A stretch of 64,000 bases of DNA from Cichorium intybus (GCA_023525715.1 CM042012.1:61091205-61155204), one strand, 5' to 3'; shown: positions 10,512 to 22,688, numbered from the stretch's first letter. Program-made: numbers and translations. The notes: a model not told the origin generated them from the sequence alone.

Positions 10512-11235
10512 TGTTGGATTAGGTGTCTAAGCCATGACTAGTAATTAGTATTTACCTAATTAATAGTAGCATAGTCCATCTGGGTTGCCCTCATAGCTGG
10601 AGGTTTGGTAGAAAGTTAAGAAGAGAGAAAGGCTGATTTATTATATGATTAATAAATCAAGATATTGTTTATTAATATATTATGGGGATAATATATTAAT
10701 TAGAAATAATATTATTTGATTAATAATTGATCAGAAATTAATTGGATTGATTTCTGTGGCATTAATTAGATTAATCAGGAGGACAGGGGCTAAAGTTGTT
10801 CCAATTCAATAGTTGAATTAACACGCGCAGCGCGCCAATGTAAAAGCCGCGGTGCGCGTGTAAATAATCCGGAAAATGGCTTAGGGATTGGGTTTATCTC
10901 TGTTTGAAATTCAAACGAGGTTTATCTCTAAGGGTCATTTGGTAGCCTATAAATAGGGACCCCTGGATCTCATATTTAGTGCTAATTTTATTATTCTCTC
11001 TCTGGAATTTTCGATCCATATACCTCCTGCTCCCTGGGTGTGACTTCATTTGAGGCAAGAAATATTTGTTGCTTTGCTTCCAAGAAATCTAAAGGTTAGT
11101 TTTCTGGTTTTATTCTTTAGAAATTTTATTGGCCTTTTAGGAAATATTATATGTTCAATTAGTAGAAAACATAGATCCTCATAGGTTGCATGTGAACTTA
11201 GGTTATTTAGTTCATGGTTTGCAGAAAACCTTTCA
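10512..11235 (+). repeat. 5' LTR of Copia-2 (724 bp)
   Basis: TGTTGGATTAGG...ACCTTTCA. A TATA box lies at about 10948-10955 (TATAAATA). Pairs with 17507-18227. Confidence 0.93.
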
Positions 11236-11236
11236 G

Positions 11237-11248
11237 TGGTATCAGAGC
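11237..11248 (+). promoter_or_regulatory. Primer binding site of Copia-2
   Basis: TGGTATCAGAGC, exact plant initiator-Met tRNA PBS, one base after the LTR. Confidence 0.92.
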
Positions 11249-12139
11249 TTTTGGTTGTTTTCTTGTTGAATGGTTATAATTGTTTTCCTAAATTTTAAGG
11301 TTTAAAGCATATAAACCCTAATATTATGTTGGATCGATTTCTTGGATTAGGGTTTTGGAAACCCTAATTCCCCCCCCCCCCCCTTGGTATTTTCGATTTT
11401 GCCTATTAGGGTTTTAAGAGGTTTTCTATTTTTGGTAACTTTAATTGGTTAATTAAATAGATAACCTTAAACCCATTGTTTGAATTCGAAAATTAGGGGT
11501 TTAAGATATGTTTAAAATTAATTTGATTAATTTGGTAATACCTATCTACATTTGAATTAATTTGATTAATTGTTAATTAAAAGATAATTCAAAGGATTTA
11601 ATTTAATTTTATATTATCGAAAATTAAAGGATAAATCCTAAAATATTTTAAAAGGTTTAAAATATCAAGATTTAATTAATTTAATTAATTTTTAATTAAA
11701 AGATGATTAAATCGATTTATTAAAGGTTTAATTTAATTTTAATTTAATAGTTAAATTGGAAAAAAATTAAAAGTTAAACCTTAAATATTTTAAAGGGTTT
11801 TAAAATATATCTTATATATGTTATTAAAAGTTAATACTATATGTATAAGATAAATTAGCTAGTCAAATCAACAGTAGGCCTCATTCACGAAGCTGATCTA
11901 TAAAGTGGGTATAAGGAGACTGCCTATAAAATGGCGGTCTAATGGGTGAACACTCTCACGCAACGCTCGCCTGATCAGTGGAGGGTCGTTAGCCGAACGG
12001 GTTTGATAGGACCGCTAAATCATTAAAAGTCTAATGATCAAAGTACTAGAACACTTTACAAAATCCCAATCTAGTTACTTTAATAAAAATGTGAATTTGA
12101 TGCTAATCCATGAAATTGCACATTGCACTTTATGAAACG

Positions 12140-12173
12140 TTGGTGGAGCGTGTGTGGTTTACCGGCACACCAA
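12140..12173 (+). other. Covarying leader hairpin, Copia-2 copy 1
   Basis: Arms TTGGTG and CACCAA (perfect) around the 22-nt segment 12146-12167. The orthologous Copia-1 hairpin has CGCCAA on the right arm, a G-U for A-U exchange that keeps pairing. Confidence 0.75.
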
Positions 12174-12220
12174 TGGGGGTTCATAAAGAGTGGCAATGGG
12201 TTTCTCGGGTGTTATCATTG

Positions 12221-12254
12221 TTGATGGAGCGTGTGTGGTTTACCGGCACATCAA
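12221..12254 (+). other. Covarying leader hairpin, Copia-2 copy 2
   Basis: Arms TTGATG and CATCAA (perfect) around 12227-12248. The orthologous position in Copia-1 has TTAACG/CGTTAA: two stem positions changed on both sides. Confidence 0.75.
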
Positions 12255-12314
12255 TTTGAGATGATAATGGACCTCGAGAGTACCAAGCTAATTTGCATGG
12301 TTATTTACACCCGA

Positions 12315-12361
12315 TTTGTGATCCTCGGCATCCCAGTCACAAACGGTGGGGCATATCCGAG
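12315..12361 (+). other. Possible pseudoknot in Copia-2 leader
   Basis: TTTGTGA (12315-12321) pairs with TCACAAA (12337-12343). Loop CTCGG (12324-12328) can pair with CCGAG (12357-12361). Same arrangement as 994-1041. Confidence 0.45.
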
Positions 12362-12606
12362 ATTAAACATGCTATTGAACAGTTCAATAAATCTCAAAAG
12401 AAACTAGGAATTCCATTATAATATGATTATTTTCCACAGTGGAATTGGCTGAATCGTCATTCGCCTACCTTTATAAAATTTCCAAATAGATTACGACATC
12501 CCTCTTCTATGTTGTAAATTGTTATAGTTGGATCCTAGCCTTATTTTTTATATTGGGTTATTATAAGGACCGACAAGTATCTAATTAAACTTACCTTCTT
12601 TTATAG

Positions 12607-15600
12607 ATGTCTTCTGCTGATCAATCCGCCCCCACTCTAACTCCAGCAATGTCACTTCCATCTTGTCATTGTGCTCCAAAGTGACGTTGGACGGCACTAA
12701 CTACAATGACTGGATCGGTAACATCAAAATGGCTCTTAGGTTTGAACATAAAGAGTATGTTCTGGAAACCGAGCTTGTTGACATTGACCCCGATACCGCT
12801 ACTCCCGAGGAAATTACCTTGTACCAAAAACACTGTGATGTCGCAACCAAAGTGGCTTGCATCATGATTGCTACCATGAACCCTGAATTGCAAAGAATAT
12901 ACGAAGACTACTGGCCCTACGAGATGTACAAAGAGCTTGCGGAAAAGTTTTGCAAGCAAGAGCGCATCGAGAGGCGCGAGGTGGTAAAAGCCTTCACAAA
13001 TGGCAAGCCTAGGGATGGAGAGTCCATCTGCAGCCACGTGCAAAGGATGCAAGGATACGTGGAAAGGCTTAGGAAGCTTGAGATGCCAGTCCATGAGGAT
13101 TTAGCTGTAGACATAGTGCTGAATTCCTTACCGAGTTCATATGACCAGTTCACGCTGGCGTATCATTTGAACAATTCTCAGGCCACCTTGGCTGAGTTGC
13201 ATCGCATGCTTAGGACTGCTGAAGATGGGATGAAGGGTAAAAGTGTACCCTCGGTTAATCAGCCCGTCTTAGCCATTAGAAGTGGCAAAGGAAAGAAATG
13301 GAAGGGTCCTCCTAAGCAAACTTGGAGGGAAAATGTTCATGTCGTGCCGTCCAGTAATGGCTCGAGAACCAAGTCTTCCCACATTCCTTGTATGGCCAAC
13401 CCCAATGAAGCCGACTGTTTTTATTGTAAAGAAAAGGGCCATTGGAAGAGAAGCTGCCCCAAATACTTGCAGGACGTCAAGGATGGGAAAGTAAAGCCAT
13501 CGACAGCAGGTATATACACTATCTCTAAAAACTCACCATCTTCTAGTTCTTGGGTCCTTGATACAGGATGTGGTTTTCACATTTGTTCTGATTTGCAGGG
13601 CCTAAAGGAAAGCAGGGAGGTGGAGCACTGTAGACTGAACCTGATCATGGGCAATAGGAGATCGTCCCCTGTTACCAAGATCGGCGTATATAGTTTAGTT
13701 CTTAGTAGTGATGTTAGCTTAGAGTTGTTTAATTGTTGTTATTCGCCAAAAATGGCAAGAAATATTATTTCATTTCACGCATTATTCAGACAAGGATTTC
13801 AATTTTCGTTTGATAATAAAATTGGTTCAATTTCTGTTTTCAAAAATGGTATTTTGATTTTTATTGTTTTTCCTTGTGATGGTGTATATGAAACTGTTAA
13901 ATGTGTTGACAATTTAGGACATAGTGTAAATTATATTGATTCTACTAGTGGTGTAGAAAAGGCATGCCTGTGGCATAGTCGGCTTGGGCACATCAGCAAG
14001 AAACGCATCGCCCAACTCCAAAAGGATGGAGTGTTGGAATCATTCGACCTCAGGTCGGATGATGTATGCGAATCTTGTCTGTTGGGCAAGATGACTAAAT
14101 CACCTTTCAAAGGGTCTTTTGAAAGTGGTGAGGGTCTCCTGGACATCATCCACACGGATGTGTGTGGTTCATTCAGATCAACCACAAAGGATGGCACGCT
14201 GTTCTACGTGACCTTTACTAATGATTTTAGTAGATACGGTTATATCTACTTAATCAAGCACAAGTCGGAAATCTTTGAAAAGTTCAAAGAATTTAAGAAT
14301 GAAGTAGAGAATCAATTAGGCAGGAAGAGAAAGATGCTCAGGTCCGACAGAGGTGGAGAGTATCTTAGTATCGAGTTCCTAGACTATATGAAGGAATGCG
14401 GAATAGTTTCGCAGTTGACACCTCCCAGAACACCACAGTTGAACGGTGTTGCCGAGAGGCATAACCGAACCCTGTTATACATGGTTCGTTCCATGATGAG
14501 TCGAGCTTCACTTCCCATTCACTTCTGGGGGTATGCCTTGGAGACTGCCGCCCATATCCTCAGTCTTGTCCCAACTAAGGAGGTTGCAAAAACACCTCAT
14601 GAAATGTGGACAGGGAAAGTTTCCTCGTTGGCACATATCAAAGTCTAGGGTTGTGAGGATTTTTTTAGACGAGAGACTCAAGACAAACTCGCAGAAAGAA
14701 GCGAAAGGTGTTTCTTCCTTGGTTATCCCAAACAGTCCTTTGGATATTTATTCTACAGACCGAGTGAGGACGTGGTCTTTGTAGCTAGACGAGTGGTCTT
14801 TCGAGAGAGAGAGCTCATATTCAAAGAGGACAGTGGGAGTACCATTGATCTTGAAGAAATTCAAGAGTCATCAAATGACGCGACCTTAGGAGAAACTAGC
14901 AACCAACATGAGGAAGAAGTTCCTGTTGGTCCGACTGATGTGTCATTACCTCTTAGGCGCTCCGGTAGAGTTAGCATGCCACCTGAGTTTTATGGTTTCC
15001 ATATAACTACGGATGGGGACATGTTTGTTAGTGATAGGACACTGATAAATTTGGATGAGCCAGCTAACTACCAGGAAGCAGTGGCGGGCCCTGAGTCTGC
15101 CAAATGGAAAGAGGCAATGGATAGCGAGATCAAGTCCATATATGACAATCAAGTTTGGAACTTGGTTGACAACGTACCGGGTCGAAAGATAGTTGGGTGC
15201 AAGTGGATCTTCAAGAAGAAGACCGACACGGACGGGAAGGTACACACTTTCAAGGCAAGACTAGTTGCGAAGGGCTTTACTCAAACCCTGGGGGTTGACT
15301 ATGACGAGACCTTCTCACCAGTAGCCAAGATAAAGTCTATTAGGATAATGCTGGCCATAGCTGCGTTTCATGACTATGAAATTTGGCAGGTGGACGTCAA
15401 AACCGCTTTCCTTAATGGGAAGTTGACTGAGGATGTTTACATGAATCAGCCAGATGGTTTTGTCGATGTAAAGTATCCAAATAAGGTGTGTAAGCTTGAG
15501 AAATCGATCTACGGATTGAAACAAGCTTCTCGCAGCTGGAATCTTTGTTTCCATGAGAAAGTCAAAGAGTTTGGCTTCTCTAGGAGCGAGGATGAGTCCT

Positions 15601-16645
15601 GTGTATATGTCAAGGCTAGTGGGAGTATAGTCACCTTTCTGGTGCTGTATGTTGATGACATACTGCTCATGGAAAACGACATTCCAACCTTGCAAGATGT
15701 CAAGTCTTGGCTTGGGAAGTGTTTCGCCATGAAGGACCTATGAGAGGCTGCCTATATTCTCGGGATAAGAATATTTAGAGACAAGAAGAAGAGACTAATT
15801 GGACTTAGTCAGGGTACATACTTGGAAAAGGTACTAAAAAGGTTTAGTATGAAAAATTCCAAGAATGGAGAGCTACCTATCCAGAGTAATGCAAAGTTGA
15901 GTAAGACTCAAAGTCTGAGTACAGACGAGGAGATAGCTGACATGAGTCGGGTACCTTACGCTTCAGCTGTGGGGTCGATCATGTACGCTATGACGTATAC
16001 TCGCCCTGACGTAGCCTTTGCTTTGAGCATGGTCAGTCGGTACCAGAGAAACCTTGGAAGAGCACATTGGATAGCTGTGAAAAATATACTCAAGTATCTG
16101 CGAAGGACAAAGAACATGGTGTTAGTCCTTGGTGGCAGTGATACCTTGAGAGTTGAAGGATATACAGATGCCAGCTTTCAGACGGATAGAGACGAGATAA
16201 TGGTCAGTCTCAGTCGGGCTGGGTATTCCTTTTGAATGGGGGAGCACTTACTTGGAAAAGTTCCAAGCAAGAGACGGTGGCTGATTCTACGTGCGAATCA
16301 GAGTACATAGCAGCAAGTGAAGCGTCAAAGGAAGCGGCTTGGCTGAAGAACTTTATCGGTGACCTTGGAGTAGTCCCGAGTATTCAGGGGCCCATGGAAC
16401 TGTTCTGCGATAACGAAGGAGCGGTTGCCTTGACAAAGGAACCGCGAGATCATGGAGAGTCCAGGCATATCGACAGAAAGTACCACTATATCAAACATAG
16501 AGTAGAAGAAGGTCACCTCCTTGTAAAGAGGGTATCATCGGAAGATAATCCTGCAGATCCCTTGACAAAGGCTCTGAGTAGGATTAAGCATAATCAATAT
16601 GCTAGGTGCATTGGATTAAGAGATGATATAAGTTTTAGTAATTAG
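12607..16645 (+). pseudogene. Copia-2 gag-pol polyprotein (four lesions)
   Basis: The ATG at 12607 is out of frame with the body, which opens near 12663 (one frameshift). Gag leads to a CCHC zinc knuckle (CFYCKEKGHWKRSC, about 13420-13460), protease (WVLDTG, 13552 onward), integrase (HSRLGH, CESC; SDRGGEY; NGVAERHNR), RT with YVDD (about 15649) and RNase H (STCESEYIAASEA, FCDNEGAVAL). Lesions: TAG at 14646-14648 where relatives have Trp, TGA at 15741-15743 where Gly is usual, and a one-base deletion near 16197 that restores the frame at 16205 onward. Apart from these the frame is continuous, so only point lesions separate it from an active-type polyprotein. Tork-type by domain order and motifs. 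Confidence 0.9.
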
Positions 16646-17491
16646 ATAGGTTATTTGAAACTTGTAACAATGCAATTGTATTTGACTTTTGTGATTTAAT
16701 AATGGAGATTTATTAATGAGTAATGGTTTACTACTTTTGTCAATACTTTATCATTGTGGTTCATTTTTGATGTTTACTTACTGAATAATTGGATTATTTA
16801 AATATCCACAGTCGCTCATACTCTTAGGGAGTAAGTATAAAGTAAGACTGTCATGAATTGGTTTGTAGATTTTCTAAGGAGTTAGACATTGCAATAAGAT
16901 TGCTGCAACGTTCATGAGTACTTGGAAATGGAGATTTGAGTATTAGATAAACCCGCGCTCAATGGATCGTTTCATGGATTATATCACGAGCAATATTAAG
17001 ACGATAACATCTTTTTATCTTTGAGCTAAGATATATGAGTTATGATTTACTAGGCAGTTATTCATTGATAATATGAAACCGCATCGGTAACTCGGTGTTA
17101 TAAAACGTGTTATTGTGAGTGATTTGTCTTGTAAAAGACATAAGTATATGAGTCAAAGCTTATTCGTCCATTGACCCTAATGGGGAATAGATATCTGTAG
17201 GCCTCTCGATGAATTTGATGTTGACTAAAAGGGTTGGCCAACCGGGACTAAATTGACTTGGTCAATTAGTAGTCTAAGAGTCATATGCAAATCAAAAATC
17301 TAGAAACAGGGAATCAGACCAGGATTGACTTTAATCCATGTCTTGAGTCTGCAAATATCTTGTTGGACGGAGGATCATCTGATCACTTATCTATGGACAG
17401 AACTGACTAGGTCAGAGTTCGGCAGCAGTTTCTAGGAAGCTACAGATGCTGATTAATTAGATGTTAAATTAGTAATTATAGTCATAGACTT
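16646..17491 (+). other. 3' untranslated block of Copia-2
   Basis: About 850 non-coding bases that are well conserved with Copia-1 (about 5470-6190), although pol is absent there. Conservation without coding suggests a cis function in packaging or reverse transcription (inference). Confidence 0.7.
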
Positions 17492-17506
17492 ATCCAAGTG
17501 GGAGAC
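17492..17506 (+). promoter_or_regulatory. Polypurine tract of Copia-2
   Basis: ATCCAAGTGGGAGAC immediately before the 3' LTR. Confidence 0.85.
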
Positions 17507-18227
17507 TGTTGGATTAGGTGTCTAAGCCATGACTAATAATTAGTATTTACCTAATTAATAGTAGCATAGTCCATCTGGGTTGCCCTCATAGCTGGAGGTT
17601 TGGTAGAAAGTTAAGAAGAGAGAAAGGCTGATTTATTATATGATTAATAAATCAAGATATTATTTATTAATATATTATGGGGATAATATATTAATTAGAA
17701 ATAATATTATTTGATTAATAATTGATCAGAAATTAATTGGATTGATTTCTGTGGCATTAATTAGATTAATCAGGAGGACAGGGGCTAAAGTTGTTCCAAT
17801 TCAATAGTTGAATTAACACGCACGACGCGCCAATGTAAAAGCCACGGCGCGCGTGTAAATAATCCGGAAAATGGCTTAGAGATTGGGTTTATCTCTGTTT
17901 GAAATTCAAACGAGGTTTATCTCTAAGGGTCATTTGGTAGCCTATAAATAGGGACCCCTGGATCTCATATTTAGTGCTAATTCTATTATTCTCTCTTTGG
18001 AATTTTCGATCCATATACCTCCTGCTCCCTGGGTGTGACTTCATTTGAGGCAAGAAATATTAGTTGCTTTGCTTCCAAGAAATCTAAAGGTTAGTTTTCT
18101 AGTTATATTCTTTAGAAATTTTATTGGCCTTTTAGGAAATATTATATGTTCAATTAGAAGAAAACATAGATCCTCATAGGTTGCATGTGAACTTAGGTTA
18201 GGTTCATGGTTTGCAGAAAACCTTTCA
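17507..18227 (+). repeat. 3' LTR of Copia-2 (721 bp)
   Basis: Pairs with 10512-11235. Has a 4-base deletion near 18200 relative to the 5' LTR. TATA-like TATAAATA at about 17943. Confidence 0.93.
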
Positions 18228-19674
18228 GAAATGGCCAGGGGGCCGTTATGTTCGTTAGTTGTACGGAGGGCAAGTTTTGTACTGGCGTGAATGCCTGGCA
18301 TGCCACGCATTTCTTTGTGAGTTCCACCGCGTCTTGTTTGATTTCCGGCCAGTACACCCCCATTCGTAGTATTCTTCCAGTTAGTGCCCTTGCATCTCCA
18401 TGCGCCCCTGCGTCCCCTGAGTGTGTTTCTTGCAATAGCTCTTGTCCTTCCTGGCTCGTTATGCACTTTAGCCACGGGACAAGGTACCCTTTTTTGTATA
18501 GCCTCCCGTCCATTATGGAGTATTGTGGGGCTTTGATTCTGATCCTTCTGTGATGCGGTTCATGTTCTGGCAGGATTTCGTGTTTGATATATTCAATGAT
18601 TGGGGTCATCCATGTCGTTGTTTCGTTTGCTATCTCTTTCACGTGGGTTTCTTCTATACTTCGCTCCTTGAGTACCTCCACCAGTACATTCTTTGTTAAG
18701 TGGTCGAACGATGTCGATGCCAACTTGCTTAATGCATCAGCTCTCTGGTTTTCCGACCTTGGGATCTGCCTAATGGTGAATGTGTTGAACGCCTTAGCCA
18801 TGTTGATGACCATTTCTACGTACCGTTTCATCCTTGGGTCCCGTGCTTCATATACCCCATTTACCTGGTTTGTCACAAGCATAGAGTCGCTGAGGACTTC
18901 CAGATCCTTGACCCCGCTACTTGCTGCGAGACGCAGTCCAGCGATCAACGCTTCATATTCTGCCTCATTGTTGGAGGTCTGAAAGTCGAATCTCAGTGCG
19001 TACGTTATTTCTTCATTCTGGGGGCTTTGGAGGATTAACCCGGCACCGCAGCCTTCTTTCCTGGCTGTGCCGTCCGTGTGCAACTTCCAGGTTGTGTTTT
19101 CTTTTTCGGGGGCCATTATCGCATTGCATTGCCACCCCTCAGTTTCTGGTACTTCCAGCAAGAAGTCTGCTAATGCCTGCCCCTTGATACTTACTCGTGG
19201 GCGGTATTCTATATCATCCTCTCCATGTTCAATAGCCCATTTTTCCAGACTTCCTGATGTTTCTGGCTTCAACATTATTTGCTTGAGCGGTTGGCTCGTT
19301 CTCACTTCGATTTTGTAGGGTTGGAAGTACCGCCTCAGTCGTCTTGTTGCGTATATTAGTGCAAGGACCAATTTTTCCAAAGTCGGGTAATTGATTTCTG
19401 GTCCTTGTAGGGCTCTACTTACAAAGTATACCGGTGATTGTCTGCCTCCGCGTTCCATTACCAACACGGCGGAGATGGCTTCTCTGGAGGTAGACAGGTA
19501 CATCACCAGTGTTTCTCCAGCGGTGGGGCTAGAAAGTGTTGGGAGAGTGGTCAGGACTTTCTTCAGCTGTTGCCATGCCTTGTCTGCGTCGGGGATCCAC
19601 TTAAAGCCACCTTTGTTTACGTCACCTTTCAAGGTATTGAACAATGGAACTGCTCTTTCTGCCGACTTTGCCAT
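18228..19674 (-). pseudogene. Gypsy RNase H and integrase N-terminus (Tat element)
   Basis: Minus-strand frame open from 19674 to the Copia-2 boundary. It begins with the RT-RNase H linker (PLFNTLKGD, QSPVYFVSRALQGPE), then RNase H (LHTDGTARKEGCGAGLIL; SNNEAEYEALIAGL; ENQRADALSKLAS), the signature of the Tat/Athila-type second RNase H. Next is the integrase zinc-binding region (H..H about 35 residues before CVACQ). The reading ends at ...PWPF, where Copia-2 enters, and resumes at 10511. This is the longest uninterrupted stretch of the element (about 480 codons). Confidence 0.9.
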
Positions 19675-19721
19675 GAATCTTCCCAGCGCTGTCAGTTTTC
19701 CGTTCAGGCCTTGTATGTCTT

Positions 19722-20678
19722 TCAGGTGGCTGGGGTCGGCGTTTCTACTAGGTCTTTTACTTTGCTTGGGTTGGGCTGTATTCCATCATTGGTGATGTAG
19801 TACCCGAGGAATTGCCCCTCTTCTATGCCGAATGTACATTTGGATGGGTTTAGTTTCATTTTGGTTCTCTCCAAGGTGGCGAGTGTTTCTCGTATGTCCT
19901 CTAGTAGGTCCGGGCCACTCCTGCTCTTAATCACCATGTCATCTACGTAGACTTAGATGTTCCGACCAATCTGGGAGGTGAATACCCGGTCTACCAGCCG
20001 TTGGTATGTGGCGCCCGCGTTCTTCAATCCAAAGGGCATCTTTTGGTAGCAAAAGGTTCCATGGTCTGTGTAGAATGCTGTTTTTTCCTCGTCGTCTTTT
20101 TTCATCAAGATCTGGTGGTAGCCTTTGTAGGCGTCCAAGAAACACTTCCAGCGAAACCCGTGTAGAGATTCGATCTTCTAGTCTATCTCTGGGAGTGGAT
20201 AGCTGTCCTTTGGGCAGGCTTTGTTGAGGCCTTTATAATCAATGCACATCCGCCAGCTGCCGTCGGATTTTTTGACCATCACAAGATTTGCGATCCACGT
20301 GGGGAATATCGCTTCCCGTAGGATCCCTGCCTGCACCAGCTTTGTTACCTCTTTGTTAATGGCGTCATTGCGTTCTCCTGCTTACCCCCTCTTTTTTTGT
20401 TTCACTGGGACGCTGCCTAGTTGGATATTGAGCCCATGTTCGATGATTTCTCTTTCTATTCCCACCATGTCTGTAGGCTTCCACACGAAAACGTGTTTGT
20501 ATTGTTGCAGGAGGGCTATTAGGTCGCTTCGCATTTCTTTTGGCAACGTGGTTCCTATTTTGATCGGCTGCTCCTGGTGGTCCGAGTTGATGACCACATT
20601 GGCGTCTGCCGCCTCCAGCTTTGGGTGTTTCTGATTACGAGTGAGTTCTTCCGGCTGGAGTATCTGACAGCACTTCAA
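19722..20678 (-). pseudogene. Gypsy reverse transcriptase (Tat element)
   Basis: Minus-strand pieces read in order: the N-terminal RT segment (20678-20382, up to VPVKQKKRG), a palm segment with DAYKGYHQI and MPFGLKNAGATYQRL (20138-19953), a stop, then VYVDDMVIKSR and FLGYYIT (19950-19722). The catalytic YVDD is intact but is immediately preceded by an in-frame TAA, and the frame shifts before RNase H. Copies RNA to cDNA in working elements; dead here. Confidence 0.88.
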
Positions 20679-20689
20679 TGGTTAGCATA

Positions 20690-21060
20690 CGCTGGCGATC
20701 ACCGTGGCAGGTCCTTCTGGTGTCTGGAATTTAGGGTGCCATGCACCGTCGATGCTACTACCCCGAATTTCAGAAGGCTTGGTCTTCCCAGCAGGATGTT
20801 ATGCTCTGAAGGCGTCCGTACGACCACGAATTCGATTAGGACTGTTTTCTTGGTTTGGTCGTCGGGACTCCGTAATGTGAAGGGAACAGGGAGGATTCTC
20901 AGTGGCCAGATGTTGTGGCCAGTTAATCGTACCAGTCTTCCCTTTGCTGGCTAGAGGCCATCCTTGATTATCTGAGGGAGCTGTGTGAAGCAGCTCTAAT
21001 AGAGGATATCTACGGCGCTTCCCCCATCAACGTAGACTCTGTGCACTTTGGTTTGACGTA
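20690..21060 (-). pseudogene. Gypsy aspartic protease (Tat element)
   Basis: Translation of the minus strand gives YVDGGSAVDILY, the DGG-type active site usual in Tat elements, followed by a flap/ILGRP-like segment (NILLGRPSL). At least two TAG stops interrupt it. It falls in the expected slot between gag and RT. Confidence 0.75.
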
Positions 21061-21135
21061 CGTAGCCTGCTATCACCAGGGGGTCATCTCCTTGCCATTG
21101 GTCTGGTTTGGGGTCGTTGTTCGAGAATTCCACGT

Positions 21136-22674
21136 TCAGTGCTCTCTGGACAGTCTATCCTGCTGGGGGCTGGACGGTTGTGCTCTACTTTGCTGGAATG
21201 ATCGGATGGCGAGAATCTCCTTTTCCGGCGCTCTGTGCTGGTGATCGCCCTTTTGTGGTTTAAGGGTGTGCTGCTCTTTCTCGTTTCGGTCTCGTAGAGT
21301 TCTTGCGAGTTCAACCAGGTTGCCTTTCAATTGTTTTTCTGCGACTTCTCTACGCAGCATGGTGCAGTCGTGCGTGTTGTGATTCTTGCTGCGATGGTAT
21401 CCGTAGTATCTGGCTGTATCTCCCTGGTTTCGTCAGTTGTGGCCGTCTCTTATGACATATACGTCGCTGCGTCTGCCTCGTCCTCCCTCCTTGGGGTGTG
21501 CGTTGTATCTCCGGAATGGGCGGTTGCCTGGACCTGCGTGCCGCTGGGCCGCCATGCTGTACGGATGGTTGGGGAATTTATCGCCTCATCTCTCTGTGGT
21601 GGCACGGAGGTATGCTTGCTTTTCAGCGGTGCCTTCTTCTTGTCGAAGGAATCGCTCCACCCTTTCCTTCATTTCGTGTCGGGATTGTGGCGGTCTCCCC
21701 AAGAATTTCCTTGAGAGTAACCCTGGTAGGAGACCCCATGTGAATGCTCCTGTGATGACCTTATCGTCTTGTCCTGGAACATCTAAGGTGGCTTTGTTAA
21801 ATCTTTGGAAGTAGTCTTTCAGGTATTCGCCTTCCCGTTGCTTGCACCCCATGATTGCACTGTTGTCCCCTCTGTACTTTCGTAGCTGCATGAAGTTCAT
21901 TAAGAACTGTTGCTTTAATTACTCGAAGTTGTGGATGCTGTTTGGAGCTAGGCTTCTGAACCAGGCTCCTGCGTTACCGTCCAACGTTGTCGAGGAATAT
22001 GTGCACCAAAACCTCTCGTCCAACTTCAAAGACTGCATGTGCCACTCGTACGTGTCTATATGGCTATCGGGGTCGGTAGTTCCGTTGTAAGTTTTGAGAG
22101 TTGGTAGCTTAGTTGTGCTCGGTATCTCGTAGTTCAACAGTTCTTTTACGAATGGGGATTGGTTGCCTCTCGGCATTGGTATATATGGATGGAATGGTGT
22201 GTAGGGGAACGGTTGAGGGGTTAGAAATGTGGGTATGAGATGGTGGCTTCCCATTGATGGCGTTAGGTAAGAATGAGGGAAAGGTGTTACCGGTGTCAAG
22301 GGTGGCATGCAGACCGTGTATGGCATGGTATGCGTCGTCGTCGGCGTCTGGGTTGTGGTGGTGAAGGTTGCCAACGGGGGGTTAGCACTCATTATCGGTG
22401 CTAACATGGTTTGCGTTGTGATGGGCAGCGGAATGGGTACATAGGGTGGTGGGAAATGCATGCTTTGTGACACCGGTGTGGTGGGTGTTGATAGCTGCCA
22501 TGGTAGAAATGGGACCGTCGTTAGCGGTATTGTTGTTGCTACAGCGGAGGAGACCGTGGGTGTTTCAATGTTGTCCAGTGGGTCCATGGGTCTCACCGGA
22601 CTTGGTGAAGCACCACTACTTTCTCCACCCATCATGATCGTGTTGCTCAAGGGTTGGTTGTGTTGATCACACAA
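21136..22674 (-). pseudogene. Gypsy Gag (Tat element)
   Basis: Starts at 22674 after the PBS. The first about 170 residues are Pro/Thr-rich and low complexity. The capsid-like part follows, with YEWHMQSLKLDERFWC, AWFRSLAPNSI and, past an in-frame TAA (21919-21921), FMQLRKYRGDNSAIMGCKQ and YFQRFNKATLDV. These are typical of plant retrotransposon gag (PF03732-like). A zinc-knuckle-like segment and a Lys/Arg-rich tail run to about 21136. The TAA may be CAA to TAA. Confidence 0.82.
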
Positions 22675-22686
22675 TGGATGGCGCCA
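22672..22686 (-). promoter_or_regulatory. Primer binding site of Tat element
   Basis: Minus strand reads TGGCGCCATCCATTG, two bases from the LTR. TGGCGCC-type sites occur in gypsy elements; I cannot name the tRNA with confidence. Confidence 0.55.
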
Positions 22687-22688
22687 AA

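Larger units (their letters stand above)
10512..18227 (+). mobile_element. Copia-2: Tork-like LTR retrotransposon, complete but mutated
   Basis: 7.7-kb insertion with 5' LTR 10512-11235, PBS, structured leader, gag-pol, 3' untranslated block, PPT and 3' LTR 17507-18227. The flanks are gaaac (10507-10511) and gaaat (18228-18232), a 5-bp target duplication with one mismatch inside integrase codons. The LTRs differ by roughly 14 substitutions and one small indel, so this is an older insertion than the 38-46 kb element. Four lesions (two stops, two frameshifts) inactivate gag-pol. Confidence 0.93.
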
